A DNA stretch of 42,070 bases from an uncultured Ruminococcus sp. (GCA_902762785.1 CACWPL010000026.1:1-42070); one strand, 5' to 3'; counted from the stretch's first letter, positions 6,974 to 15,630 are shown. Notes: generated from the letters alone by a model not told the origin. Numbers and translations are program-made.

Positions 6974-8635
6974 ATGACAGCGGCGCGCTGCAAACGCCTG
7001 ACCGCACGCATCGCTCTGGTGCTGACGGCGTTTCTGATCTTCATGACCACGCTGACGGGCCTGCACGCCTTCGCGGCGAACGGCGAATACATCGCAACAT
7101 GGGCCGATTACAAGGACCAGGGCGGCAAGGCCGACACCTGGAACGACGTCGCGAACGCGATGGATGCCGTGTTCACGGCGGCGGACGAGCTCTATCAGGC
7201 CGGTGACGCGGAAGGGGCTTTCGATGCCGTCAACGCCGGCTATTACGGCTACTACGAGACCACCGGCTTCGAGCGCGTGGCGATGGGCTACATCGCCGGA
7301 TCGCGCAAGACCGAGGTCGAGCTGCAATTCAGCGCGACCAAGTCCGCCACCAAGGGCGGCACGACAGACGAGTTCTGGGAAGAGCTGAACACTCTGAGCC
7401 AGATGATCCACGAGGACGCCAACAAGCTCGACGGCGTCGGTGACACCGGCGAGAGCGGCCTGACCCGTGACGGCGAGACCGCTGACGCGGCGCCCGCCTC
7501 CGAGGCAGACGCCGAGACGGCTGCCGCAGACGAGGCCGCCGCAGAGACGACCTCCGTCACGCCCGGCGCGAATGCCGTGAGCGTGGGCGGCGGCGGCGGC
7601 GGATGGGTCACGTTCATGGCCTGCTTCGGCATCATCCTCCGCGAGGGCCTCGAGGCGATCCTGGTCGTGGGCGCGATCATCGCGTACCTCGTCAAGTCCG
7701 GCAACAAGGACAAGCTCAAGTATGTTTACATCGGCTGTGTGCTGGCGATCGCAGCGAGCTTCGTATGCGCATGGCTCCTCGACCTGCTCAAGCTGGCCAA
7801 CAGCGCCAACCAGGAGGTCATCGAGGGCATCACAGCACTGATCGCGGTCGTCGTCCTCTTCTACGTCAGCAACTGGATGGTCTCCAAGGCCGAGTCCGAG
7901 GCGTGGACGAAGTACATCGACGATCAGGTGAAGGTCTCTGCCGAGACGGGCAGCGTCTTCACGCTCGGCTTCACAGCGTTCCTGGCGGTGTTCCGTGAGG
8001 GCGCGGAGGTCATCCTCTTCTTCCAGCCGCTGCTCGGCGACGACAAGCGGATGGTCTGGGGCGGCTTCGCACTGGGCGCGGCCGTGCTGGCGGTCGTGTT
8101 CGTGCTGATCCGGTCCTTCAGCGTCAAGCTGCCGATCCGGCCGTTTTTCCTGGGCACGAGCATCCTCATGTTCATCATGTCCATCTCCTTCCTCGGCTCC
8201 GGCATCAAGGAGCTGATCGAGGGCGACGTCATCGGCATGACGAGCCCCGCATGGCTCTCCGCCCTCATCCCGACCAACAACGTCATGGACGTGCTGGGCA
8301 TCTTCCCCTGCTTCGAGACGCTGATCCCGCAGCTCATCCTGATCCTGATCACGGTGATGATCTTCGTGATGCAGGATTGGAGCACGAATCGCCGCGAGGC
8401 CGGTCTGCTGGCCATCGTGTTCGGCGGACTGGGACTGCATCAGTTCTACCTCGGCAAGTATGGCAAGGGCCTGCTCTGCGTGGTGTTCTGCTGGACGTTC
8501 ATCCCCGCCGTCATCGGCGTGGCACAGGGCATCCACTATCTGACCGAGACGGACGAGCAGTTCGAGGCAGAGCGCGCACCGAAGCCGAAGAAGGCCAAGG
8601 CGCCCAAGGCCAAGAAGGCCGCCGCCGCCAAGTAA
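6974..8635 (+). CDS. FTR1-family iron permease with C-terminal TM2 domain
   Basis: A 553-residue membrane protein. A signal peptide (about 1-36) is followed by an extracytoplasmic helical region and a Gly/Ala/Glu-rich linker to about 212. The FTR1 permease then carries the two iron-binding motifs REGLE (223-227) and REGAE (341-345). The last part, GGLGLHQFYLGKYGKG (about 483 onward), is a TM2 domain, followed by a Lys/Ala-rich tail. The start at 6974 is chosen for the GGAAGGA site; an ATG at 6947 lacks one. It should import iron across the membrane in concert with the P19-like lipoprotein and ABC genes downstream, as in Campylobacter P19 and E. coli FetMP loci. The TM2 fusion is unusual. Confidence 0.92.
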   Translation: MTAARCKRLTARIALVLTAFLIFMTTLTGLHAFAANGEYIATWADYKDQGGKADTWNDVANAMDAVFTAADELYQAGDAEGAFDAVNAGYYGYYETTGFERVAMGYIAGSRKTEVELQFSATKSATKGGTTDEFWEELNTLSQMIHEDANKLDGVGDTGESGLTRDGETADAAPASEADAETAAADEAAAETTSVTPGANAVSVGGGGGGWVTFMACFGIILREGLEAILVVGAIIAYLVKSGNKDKLKYVYIGCVLAIAASFVCAWLLDLLKLANSANQEVIEGITALIAVVVLFYVSNWMVSKAESEAWTKYIDDQVKVSAETGSVFTLGFTAFLAVFREGAEVILFFQPLLGDDKRMVWGGFALGAAVLAVVFVLIRSFSVKLPIRPFFLGTSILMFIMSISFLGSGIKELIEGDVIGMTSPAWLSALIPTNNVMDVLGIFPCFETLIPQLILILITVMIFVMQDWSTNRREAGLLAIVFGGLGLHQFYLGKYGKGLLCVVFCWTFIPAVIGVAQGIHYLTETDEQFEAERAPKPKKAKAPKAKKAAAAK

Positions 8636-8643
8636 GACACAAG

Positions 8644-8716
8644 TCTTTTATCGTCCCTGCGTTTGCGGGGGCGTGAGATAAAAGAACGGATCGACGCACG
8701 CTCAAGCGTGGATCCG
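8644..8716 (+). promoter_or_regulatory. Two consecutive hairpins between FTR1 and P19 genes
   Basis: The first hairpin pairs TCTTTTATC (8644-8652) with GATAAAAGA (8677-8685) around an inner GC stem. The second pairs CGGATC (8687-8692) with GATCCG (8711-8716) and CACGCT with AGCGTG inside. There is no T tail, so these look more like mRNA-processing or stability elements, or an attenuator, than a plain terminator. They may set the ratio of lipoprotein to permease. Confidence 0.5.
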
Positions 8717-8759
8717 GAAGGGTATTTTCTCTTTTCAAAATAACAAGGAGGTCACAACG

Positions 8760-9434
8760 ATGAAGAAGATCATTGGCATCTCGCTGATCGCTGCGATGGC
8801 GCTGTCCCTGACGGCCTGCGGCGGTTCGACGAGCAGCACTGCTGAGTCGGCGACGGATGCAGCTACCACCGCTGCTGAGAGCGCAGCCGACGAGTCCAAG
8901 GAGGAGGTCACCGCAGAGGTCAAGGAGGAGGCACAGGCTCCCGCCGTTGGCCAGGAGGAGGGCTTCACCGAGATCCCGATCTTTGAGGATCAGGAAGTCG
9001 GCTTCATGAACGTTTCTGCCGTATACTTCCAGCCGGTACCGATGTCCGGCGGCAACGAGAGCGTCGAGGACTTCGACCTGCACCTAGAGGCCGACATCTC
9101 CGCACTGGCCAACAAGCTGGGCTACGGCGTCGGCGACTGGGTACCGTACCTGACGGTAGACTATGATGTGATCGGCAGCGACGGCAACTCCGCAGCTTCC
9201 GGCACCTTCATGGAGATGAGCGCTTCCGACGGCCCGCACTACGGCGCGAACATCAAGCTGCCGGATGCGGATACCTACACCCTGAAGCTCACCATCCACA
9301 GCCCTGAGGAGAACGGCTATCTGCTGCACATCGACGAGGAGACCGGTCCTGGCGGTTCCTTCGATGAGTACTTTGCAGACGGCAACCTCACCGTTGAGGT
9401 CGGCGGCTGGGAGTACATCCCGCAGGAGTGGTAA
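8760..9434 (+). CDS. P19/Tp34-family iron-binding lipoprotein
   Basis: A 224-residue lipoprotein with a signal peptide and lipobox LTAC (Cys20), an Ala/Ser/Glu-rich linker to about 65, then the Fe_transp (P19/Tp34) beta-sandwich domain. By manual alignment to Campylobacter P19, the metal ligands are all kept: His108 and Glu110 in HLEAD, Met153, His160 in SDGPHYG, and His190 in LLHID. The family supplies iron to a partner FTR1 permease. Here the protein is lipid-anchored on the outer face of the membrane, as expected without a periplasm. It is placed directly after the FTR1 gene. Ribosome site: AAGGAGG. Confidence 0.92.
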   Translation: MKKIIGISLIAAMALSLTACGGSTSSTAESATDAATTAAESAADESKEEVTAEVKEEAQAPAVGQEEGFTEIPIFEDQEVGFMNVSAVYFQPVPMSGGNESVEDFDLHLEADISALANKLGYGVGDWVPYLTVDYDVIGSDGNSAASGTFMEMSASDGPHYGANIKLPDADTYTLKLTIHSPEENGYLLHIDEETGPGGSFDEYFADGNLTVEVGGWEYIPQEW

Positions 9435-9455
9435 GCTACTGCTAACAAGTGCGAT

Positions 9456-9480
9456 GCGCCGCGATCTCTCGCGGCGCTTT
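9456..9480 (+). terminator. Hairpin with short T tail after the P19 gene
   Basis: GCGCCGCGA (9456-9464) pairs with TCGCGGCGC (9469-9477), then TTTGT. The short tail suggests partial termination, leaving the lipoprotein mRNA more abundant than that of the downstream membrane genes. Confidence 0.6.
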
Positions 9481-9548
9481 GTGCGCTGTGAGATGTTTCC
9501 TATGGCAAAGAACGCGGTGGGCACCGCCGCGAAGGGAGGGTCAACATT

Positions 9549-10832
9549 TTGCTGAAATATTTTATCGACACGACACAAGCGCTCATCACCGCCGCGCTCA
9601 TCACCGGTCTGGTCTTCGGCTATGCGCGCGCGGCCTTCGGAAAGGCCGGGCGGTATACCGTGCTGATCGGCAGCCTCCTCGGCGTGCTCAGCGGCGGCGT
9701 GATGGCCTATCTCAAGAACGCGACCAAAAAGATCGACACCTCGATGTGGAACCTGCGGATCTTCTCCGTCTCGCTCGCGGTGCTGGTGCTGTTCCTCATC
9801 CTGTCCGCTGTGACGGCCGGGATGCGCAGCAAAAAGGGCAAGAAGGCGCCGCCCAAGGCGCTCTTCATCCTGGACGAGGCGCGGGCGGTCCTGCTGGCGG
9901 TCATCGTCTGCGGGACGCTGCTGTATGCGCTGCCGGACGTGTTCACCTATCCGTATTCCATTTTGCTCGTCGAGAAGTCCGTTTTGTCCACGACGTTCAT
10001 CGTCAAGGTGATCGGCATCCTCTTTGGCCTAGGTCTGGTCTTTTTGGCGGGACTGGCTGCGAACAGAGGCAGCGAGCGCCTTGGCCGCACGACGGCTTTC
10101 TGGGCGATGACAGCCGTGCTGGCCGTCAATGCCGCACGGCAGGTGACGGTATGCCTGCGCGTCATGCTGACCAAGCGCATGATCGCCTCGACGCCGACGC
10201 TCTTCAACATCGCGAAGAATGCCGCGAACCATGACACGCTGTTCATCTACCTGTCGCTGCTGGTGTGCCTGGTGGTCGCGGTGCTGCTCTGGGCACGCAC
10301 GTCCGTCATCAAGGAGCCCTACAGCAACCCCGCGGAGCACCGCAAGCTGCGCAAGAAGCGCCTGGTGAGCCGCCGCTGGGGCGTGGTGGCCGCGCTCTGC
10401 CTCGTCATGACGTTCATGGATATGACCGTGCTGAAAGCGGCGACCAACAAGACCGTGGAGCTCTCCCCCGTGGAGGACACGCGCTTCGACGACGAGAACG
10501 TCTATGTCACCTTTGAGCAGGTGGAGGACGGGCATCTGCATCGCTTCGCCTATGTGACCGAGAACGGCGTGCAGATCCGATTCATCGTCATCAAGAAGCC
10601 CAATTCCTCCTCCTACGGCATCGGCCTCGACGCCTGCGACATCTGCGGCGAGACGGGCTATTACGAGAAGGACGGCCAGGTGGTCTGCAAGCTCTGCGAC
10701 GTGGTCATGAACATCAACACCATCGGCTTCAAGGGCGGCTGCAACCCCATCGTCATCCCCTACACGATCGAGAACGGCAGCATCATCGTCCCGATCGAGG
10801 GACTGGTCGCCTACGAGCACGAGTTCAAGTAA
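9549..10832 (+). CDS. DUF2318-domain integral membrane protein of the iron-uptake system
   Basis: A 427-residue protein with several membrane helices in the first 250 residues and, after a last helix near 275-300, an exported C-terminal DUF2318 domain. This contains paired CxxC motifs, CDIC and CKLC about 18 residues apart, then FKGGCNPI, consistent with a metal or redox centre. In Campylobacter the corresponding gene sits between P19 and the ABC permeases, as here. The start is TTG at 9549 with a GGGAGGG site eight bases upstream; no better ATG exists. Function is inferred from the conserved neighbourhood. Confidence 0.85.
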   Translation: MLKYFIDTTQALITAALITGLVFGYARAAFGKAGRYTVLIGSLLGVLSGGVMAYLKNATKKIDTSMWNLRIFSVSLAVLVLFLILSAVTAGMRSKKGKKAPPKALFILDEARAVLLAVIVCGTLLYALPDVFTYPYSILLVEKSVLSTTFIVKVIGILFGLGLVFLAGLAANRGSERLGRTTAFWAMTAVLAVNAARQVTVCLRVMLTKRMIASTPTLFNIAKNAANHDTLFIYLSLLVCLVVAVLLWARTSVIKEPYSNPAEHRKLRKKRLVSRRWGVVAALCLVMTFMDMTVLKAATNKTVELSPVEDTRFDDENVYVTFEQVEDGHLHRFAYVTENGVQIRFIVIKKPNSSSYGIGLDACDICGETGYYEKDGQVVCKLCDVVMNINTIGFKGGCNPIVIPYTIENGSIIVPIEGLVAYEHEFK

Positions 10833-10842
10833 GGAGGGCGCT

Positions 10843-12135
10843 ATGTTTCTGCGAATGATCAAAGGGACACTGCTGCGGCAGTGGAAGAAGATGCTGATGA
10901 TCGCCTTCACCATCGCGCTCGGTTCCTCGCTCGCCACGGCCATGCTGGGCGTCATGCTCGATGTGGGCGACAAGGTGAACCAGGAGCTGAAGACCTACGG
11001 TGCGAACATCACCGTCGTGCCCAAGCGCGCCTCCGTCATCGGCGACCTCTATGAGCTGGAGGACGGCGGCACGTCCGGCGCCTACCTCAAGGAGGACGAG
11101 CTCGGCAAGATCAAGACGATCTTCTGGGCGTTCAACATCGTGGACTATGCCCCCTTCCTGAACGCCGCCGCCACCCTTGATGACGGCAGCGAGGTGACGG
11201 TCGTCGGGACATGGTTCGACCATCATATGGACCTCCCCACGGGCGAGCAGCTCGACGCCGGTGTCGTCAGCATGCGGAGCTGGTGGGAGATCGAGAGCGG
11301 CGCCTGGCTCGACGAGCAGGCGGGCGCCGATCCCGATGCAGCCATGGTCGGCACGGCGCTCGCGCAGCGCCTCGGCGTGACGGCGGGCGACACGATCCAC
11401 GTCACCGGCAGCACGTCTGACCGCACGCTCAAGGTCGTCGGTGTGTACGATGCGGGCGGAGATGAGGACGACCAGATCTACGTCCAGCTCGGCACCGCAC
11501 AGGCGCTCGACAGCCTCGAGGGCAGCATCGACAGCATCGAGGTCAGCGCTCTGACCACCCCGGACAACGAGCTGGCCGAGCGCGCCGCGAAGGACCCCTC
11601 GTCCCTGACGGTGAGCCAGTACGAGACCTGGTACTGCACGGCCTATGTCTCCTCGATCTGCTACCAGATCCAGGAGGTCATCACCGACTCGGTCGCGTCC
11701 CCGGTACGGCAGGTGGCCGATTCCGAGGGCGCCATCCTGGAGAAGACCCAGCTCCTCATGATCCTGATCACGATCCTGAGTCTGATCGGTGCGGCGCTGG
11801 GCATCTGCAACCTCGTCACCGCGAGCGTGATGGAGCGTGCCAGTGAGATCGGCCTGATGAAGGCCATCGGCGCGCAGAACGGCGCAGTCTCGGCGCTCGT
11901 CCTCACGGAGATCCTGATCACGGCCGTCATCGGCGGCGTGGCGGGCTTCTTCGCAGGATGGGGCTTCGCACAGATCATCGGCCACAGCGTTTTCGGCGCG
12001 GCCATCAACATCCGTCCCATGGTCATCCCGATCGTGGCGGTGCTGGTGGTGCTCGTGACGCTGATCGGCAGCATCCCCGCCATGCGGATGCTCCTCAGGC
12101 TCCGTCCTGCGGAGGTCCTCCACGGCGGGCACTAA
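10843..12135 (+). CDS. FtsX/MacB-type ABC transporter permease (first)
   Basis: A 430-residue permease with one N-terminal helix (about 18-38), a large extracytoplasmic domain (about 40-295) and three C-terminal helices from about 303, including the FtsX signature region ERASEIGLMKAIGA. It ends RLRPAEVLHGGH, typical of the family. The start has GGAGG eight bases upstream. With the next permease and ATPase it forms a heterodimeric ABC complex equivalent to the ABC part of Fet/P19 iron loci. What it moves, or whether it acts mechanically, is not known from sequence. Confidence 0.88.
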   Translation: MFLRMIKGTLLRQWKKMLMIAFTIALGSSLATAMLGVMLDVGDKVNQELKTYGANITVVPKRASVIGDLYELEDGGTSGAYLKEDELGKIKTIFWAFNIVDYAPFLNAAATLDDGSEVTVVGTWFDHHMDLPTGEQLDAGVVSMRSWWEIESGAWLDEQAGADPDAAMVGTALAQRLGVTAGDTIHVTGSTSDRTLKVVGVYDAGGDEDDQIYVQLGTAQALDSLEGSIDSIEVSALTTPDNELAERAAKDPSSLTVSQYETWYCTAYVSSICYQIQEVITDSVASPVRQVADSEGAILEKTQLLMILITILSLIGAALGICNLVTASVMERASEIGLMKAIGAQNGAVSALVLTEILITAVIGGVAGFFAGWGFAQIIGHSVFGAAINIRPMVIPIVAVLVVLVTLIGSIPAMRMLLRLRPAEVLHGGH

Positions 12136-12150
12136 AAGGAGGCGGTCACA

Positions 12151-13314
12151 ATGAAGAAAAGTACCATGTTCGTTCGGATGATCACCGCCTCGCTCATGCG
12201 GCGGCGCTCGCGCATGGTGGTGGCGCTCCTGTCCATCGCCATCGGCGCGACCGTCCTTTCGGGGCTCGTGACCATCTATTACGATGTCCCGCGGCAGATG
12301 GGCGCGCAGTTCCGTAACTACGGCGCCAACATGATCCTCACGCCCTCCGGCGACAGCATGACGCTCGACGATGTCGCTGCGGGTGCCGCCTGCATCCCGT
12401 CCGACCAGCTCGTCGGGATGACGCCCTACCGCTACGAGACCGTCCGCATCCGCGAGACCCCGGTCGTGGCGGCCGGTACCGACCTCGAGAGCGCCAAGAA
12501 GACGAGCCCCTTCTGGTCGGTGGAGGGCGAATGGCCCTCTGCGAACGGCGAGCTCCTGCTCGGCGCGGCCGTGGCGGAGCAGTATCGTCTCAAGGTCGGC
12601 GACACCATCGAGGTGACGTACACCCCCGAGGAGCTGGCCGACGCCTCCGCCGATCCCGCGACCGTGACGGCCGATGAGATGATCCTCTTCGATGTCACGG
12701 GCATCCTGGACACCGGCGGCTCCGAGGAGGATCACATCTACATGTACATGGCCGACCTCGAGACCCTGACCGGCACGGCCAACAAGGCCGATGTGGCGGA
12801 GCTGAGCGTCTCGGCCTCGGGCGACGTGCTCGCGGGCTATGTCGAGCGGGTGGCGCAGGGCAGCGATGCTGTGAGCGCGCGGCTCGTCAAGCGCGTGACC
12901 GCCTCGGAGGCGACCGTCCTCAGCAAGCTCCAGGCGCTCGTGCTCCTCGTGACGACCGTCGTCCTGGCGCTGACCATGATCTGCGTCGCCACGACCATGA
13001 CGGCCGTCGTGACCGAGCGCCGCAAGGAGATCGGCCTGCGCAAGGCCATCGGCGCTTCGGACAGCAGCATCATCAAGGAGTTCATGGGCGAGAGCATGCT
13101 CCTCGGACTCCTCGGCGGCGTGCTGGGGTCGATGCTGGGCTTCCTCTTCGCGCAGGAGGTCAGCGTCCATGTGTTCAGCAGCACCATCTCGTTCCGGCCG
13201 CTGCTGGTGCCGATCACGATCATCGTATCCATCGCCGTCACGGGACTCTCGAGCCTGCTGCCGATCCGCAGCGCGACCGAGGTCGACCCGGCGCTGGTAT
13301 TGAAAGGAGAATGA
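12151..13314 (+). CDS. FtsX/MacB-type ABC transporter permease (second)
   Basis: A 387-residue partner of the preceding permease with the same layout: an N-terminal helix, an outer domain opening with FRNYGANMILTPSG, and three C-terminal helices with ERRKEIGLRKAIGA. The two share the YGANI/M motif just after helix one, so they are diverged paralogues. Its stop overlaps the ribosome site and start of the ATPase gene, and the start follows AAAGGAGG. Confidence 0.88.
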   Translation: MKKSTMFVRMITASLMRRRSRMVVALLSIAIGATVLSGLVTIYYDVPRQMGAQFRNYGANMILTPSGDSMTLDDVAAGAACIPSDQLVGMTPYRYETVRIRETPVVAAGTDLESAKKTSPFWSVEGEWPSANGELLLGAAVAEQYRLKVGDTIEVTYTPEELADASADPATVTADEMILFDVTGILDTGGSEEDHIYMYMADLETLTGTANKADVAELSVSASGDVLAGYVERVAQGSDAVSARLVKRVTASEATVLSKLQALVLLVTTVVLALTMICVATTMTAVVTERRKEIGLRKAIGASDSSIIKEFMGESMLLGLLGGVLGSMLGFLFAQEVSVHVFSSTISFRPLLVPITIIVSIAVTGLSSLLPIRSATEVDPALVLKGE

Positions 13315-13316
13315 CC

Positions 13317-14012
13317 ATGAGCCTTCTGGAACTCAAGAACGTATACAAGATCTACGGCGAGCTGCACGCCCTCGACGACGTGAGCCTCAAGGTAGAGAAG
13401 GGGGAGTGGGTCTCCATCATGGGCCCCTCCGGCTCCGGCAAATCCACCATGATGAACATCATCGGCTGCATGGACAAGCCCTCCAAGGGCGAGGTCCTGC
13501 TCGACGGCGTGGACATCTCCAAGCAGAGCGCCAAGGAGCTGACCACGATCCGCCGCGACAAGATCGGCCTGATCTTCCAGCAGTTCCACCTGGTCAACTA
13601 CCTGACCGCGCTCGAGAACGTGATGCTCGCGCAGTATTACCACAGCCTCCCGGACGAGAAGGAGGCGCTCGAGGCGCTCGACCGTGTGGGACTGGCGGAC
13701 CGTGCGCGGCATCTGCCGAGCCAGCTCTCCGGCGGTGAGCAGCAGCGTGTCTGCGTGGCACGCGCGCTCATCAACTACCCCGAGATCATCCTCGCCGACG
13801 AGCCGACCGGCAACCTTGATGAGGCGAACGAGGCCATCGTCGTCGACCTGTTCCACAAGCTCCACAATGAGGGCACGACCCTGATCGTCGTCACCCACGA
13901 TCCGGAGGTCGCGGAGGTCGCCCAGCGCACGCTCGTGCTGCGCAGCGGCCGTCTCGCCAAGGAGGTCGTCAACCAGAACTTCACCGGCCAGATCCATTTT
14001 GACCGTTCGTGA
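13317..14012 (+). CDS. ABC transporter ATP-binding protein (MacB/LolD type)
   Basis: A 231-residue ATPase. Walker A is GPSGSGKST, the Q-loop is FQQFHLV, the signature is LSGGEQQR, Walker B is IILADEPTG, and the H-loop is VVTHD. The MacB/LolD subfamily partners FtsX-like permeases. ATG at 13317 is chosen over 13311 because GGAG at 13306-13309 would be too close to the latter. It is the last gene of the first half of the locus; a new promoter follows at once. Confidence 0.92.
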   Translation: MSLLELKNVYKIYGELHALDDVSLKVEKGEWVSIMGPSGSGKSTMMNIIGCMDKPSKGEVLLDGVDISKQSAKELTTIRRDKIGLIFQQFHLVNYLTALENVMLAQYYHSLPDEKEALEALDRVGLADRARHLPSQLSGGEQQRVCVARALINYPEIILADEPTGNLDEANEAIVVDLFHKLHNEGTTLIVVTHDPEVAEVAQRTLVLRSGRLAKEVVNQNFTGQIHFDRS

Positions 14013-14014
14013 GC

Positions 14015-14043
14015 TTGCATTTCGCGATCAAGTATGCTATAAT
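14015..14043 (+). promoter_or_regulatory. Internal promoter for the flavin/fumarate-reductase half
   Basis: TTGCAT (14015-14020) and TATAAT (14038-14043) are 17 bases apart, directly after the ATPase stop. It would give the genes from 14108 to 21124 their own transcript. Confidence 0.75.
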
Positions 14044-14050
14044 AAAAAAT

Positions 14051-14080
14051 GGCCGCGCTGTCCTGCGGGATGACGCGGCC
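14051..14080 (+). promoter_or_regulatory. Leader hairpin before the FMN-binding lipoprotein
   Basis: GGCCGCG (14051-14057) pairs with CGCGGCC (14074-14080), with a possible inner TCC/GGA stem. It lies at the very 5' end of the transcript expected from the internal promoter. It could protect the mRNA or act as a control element; no T tail follows. Confidence 0.45.
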
Positions 14081-14107
14081 TGTCCCCTAAAGGAAGGCGG
14101 ATCCAAG

Positions 14108-14560
14108 ATGACTAGGAACAAGACCCTTGCGCTCCTTACGGCCATCGGCCTGATCGGCGCATTTTGCACGGCCTGCGGCGAGAAGCATTACGCCGACGGC
14201 ACCTATAAGGCCCAGAGCGCGGAATATATCAATGATGAGGACGACTCCACCGCCGGCAACGGCTACGGCGTCGTGGAGCTGACGATCAGCGGCGGCGCCA
14301 TCACGGCCTGCACGTTCCACACCTACGAGCTCGACGGCACCCTCAAGGACGAGGAGTACGGCAAGGAGAACGGCGAGATCGCCAACCGCGATTTCTACAA
14401 CAAGGCGCAGAAGGCCAACGCCGCCTGCGAGAAGTACGCCGAGGCGCTCGTCAAGACGGGCAGCATCAAGGATGTCGATGCCATCAGCGGCGCGACCGTG
14501 AACTACAATGAGTTCGTCGAGGCCGTCGGCATCGCGCTCAAGGACGCGGAGACCGACTGA
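14108..14560 (+). CDS. FMN-binding domain lipoprotein-like protein
   Basis: A 150-residue exported protein. After an N-terminal signal (about 1-23, ending in a weak lipobox CTAC, Cys23) comes an FMN_bind domain: DGTYKAQS, GVVELTISGGAITAC and, near the end, the flavinylation motif DAISGAT (124-130). ApbE enzymes attach FMN to the final Thr of such motifs. The domain is known from RnfG, NqrC and PplA and carries electrons on the outer face of the membrane. No ApbE gene is in the window. It heads the second transcript, before a cytochrome b and fumarate-reductase subunits. Confidence 0.88.
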   Translation: MTRNKTLALLTAIGLIGAFCTACGEKHYADGTYKAQSAEYINDEDDSTAGNGYGVVELTISGGAITACTFHTYELDGTLKDEEYGKENGEIANRDFYNKAQKANAACEKYAEALVKTGSIKDVDAISGATVNYNEFVEAVGIALKDAETD

Positions 14561-14561
14561 C

Positions 14562-15068
14562 ATGAGCAAGCGCAGGATGCTCCGCCATATCCTCGCCGAC
14601 TTAGGAGTCGTGGCACTGGTGCTGGGCGTGCCGTTCTTCACCTCAGACTGGTTCCGTGCGAAGGTGACGGGCGCGGACGCTGTCTCCGGCGCGACCACCG
14701 TGATCGAGGCGCCCTCGGGGGACTATCTCGTCCTCCTGAACAACGATGCCCTCGAGGAGGACGCGTTCTGGGAGACCTTCTTCGTCGGCGATGAGGTCGG
14801 CTATTGCTTTGAGGACATCACCTGCATGATCGGCGCCGGCGATACCGGCGCGGCGGACATGGCGGCGAGCTTCTGCTCCCGTCTGCCCGAGGATCAGATG
14901 CGCGTGCGCGTCGAGGACATCACGCTCATGCTCTCGCGCGCGGACAGCGGCCGATTCCAGGTCATCCTCCTCTCCCAGGAGATGGCCGAGCGCACCGGCG
15001 CACTGTCCGCGGTCGAGCATGGCGCGAAGGCTGTGACATTCACAGGAAAGGACGGGGAGGTCCCGTGA
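14562..15068 (+). CDS. Membrane-anchored protein with a flavinylation-like motif
   Basis: A 168-residue protein with a single N-terminal membrane helix (about 11-28) and a small extracytoplasmic domain. Right after the helix stands DAVSGAT (39-45), the same Dxx(S/T)xA(T/S) pattern that ApbE modifies and that the preceding protein carries. No other part of the FMN_bind fold is obvious, so this may be a minimal flavin carrier or a decayed relative. The start one base after the previous stop and the GTGA overlap with the next gene imply tight coupling. The family is not recognised. Confidence 0.75.
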   Translation: MSKRRMLRHILADLGVVALVLGVPFFTSDWFRAKVTGADAVSGATTVIEAPSGDYLVLLNNDALEEDAFWETFFVGDEVGYCFEDITCMIGAGDTGAADMAASFCSRLPEDQMRVRVEDITLMLSRADSGRFQVILLSQEMAERTGALSAVEHGAKAVTFTGKDGEVP

Positions 15069-15616
15069 GAAAATGGAACGCCATCATCAGCATGACCGTG
15101 CTGGCGCTGTTCCTCGTCCACGCTGTCGTGGGCGGATTCCAGATCATCGGCGTGCTGCCCGGCGGGTCGCCGGTCATGAAGTGGCTTTCCTGGATCATGG
15201 CGGCGCTGATCGGCGTGCATGTGGTCATCGGCATCGTCCTGACCGTGCAGACCCTTCATGCCCAGCGCAAGGCCGGCGTCAGCTACCCCAAGGAGAACCG
15301 CCTCTTCTGGACCAGACGGCTCAGCGGCTTCGCGGTGATGCTCTTCATCGTGTGTCACCTGCTGATCTTCGCGGTGCAGCAGGGGGCGGACGGTACGGTG
15401 CGGCTCCATCCGTTCGGGGCGGCGGAGCTCGCGACCCAGCTCCTGCTCGTGGCATCGGTCGCCGTCCACGTCCTGACGAACATCAAGCCCCTGCTCATCG
15501 CCATGGGCGCGCGGGGGATGCGGGAGCTGTTCACGGACATCCTGCTCGTGCTGACGCTCCTGCTGCTGTTCATGGGCGCGGCGTTCGTGATCTATCTCAT
15601 CCGCTGGAACGTCTGA
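15065..15616 (+). CDS. Five-helix cytochrome b, fumarate reductase/SdhC-like membrane subunit
   Basis: A 183-residue protein with five predicted helices at about 5-28, 38-60, 85-105, 120-142 and 158-180. Histidines at 19, 52, 98 and 135 fall in or at the ends of successive helices, as in the dihaem SdhC/FrdC subunits of Bacillus and Wolinella. It would pass electrons between menaquinone and the FrdA/FrdB-like subunits encoded next, or to the outer flavoproteins encoded before it. It starts with GTG at 15065, overlapping the previous stop, with GGGAGG upstream. Confidence 0.8.
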   Translation: MRKWNAIISMTVLALFLVHAVVGGFQIIGVLPGGSPVMKWLSWIMAALIGVHVVIGIVLTVQTLHAQRKAGVSYPKENRLFWTRRLSGFAVMLFIVCHLLIFAVQQGADGTVRLHPFGAAELATQLLLVASVAVHVLTNIKPLLIAMGARGMRELFTDILLVLTLLLLFMGAAFVIYLIRWNV

Positions 15617-15630
15617 GCAAGGAGGTCGAC

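Noticed and set aside
6833-13170. Long minus-strand open frames opposite the iron-uptake genes (for example 6833-8536 and 10825-13170)
   Set aside because: Their translations are low-complexity, rich in His, Asp, Arg and Leu, and mirror the GC-rich sense genes. The plus strand holds recognisable families with ribosome sites.
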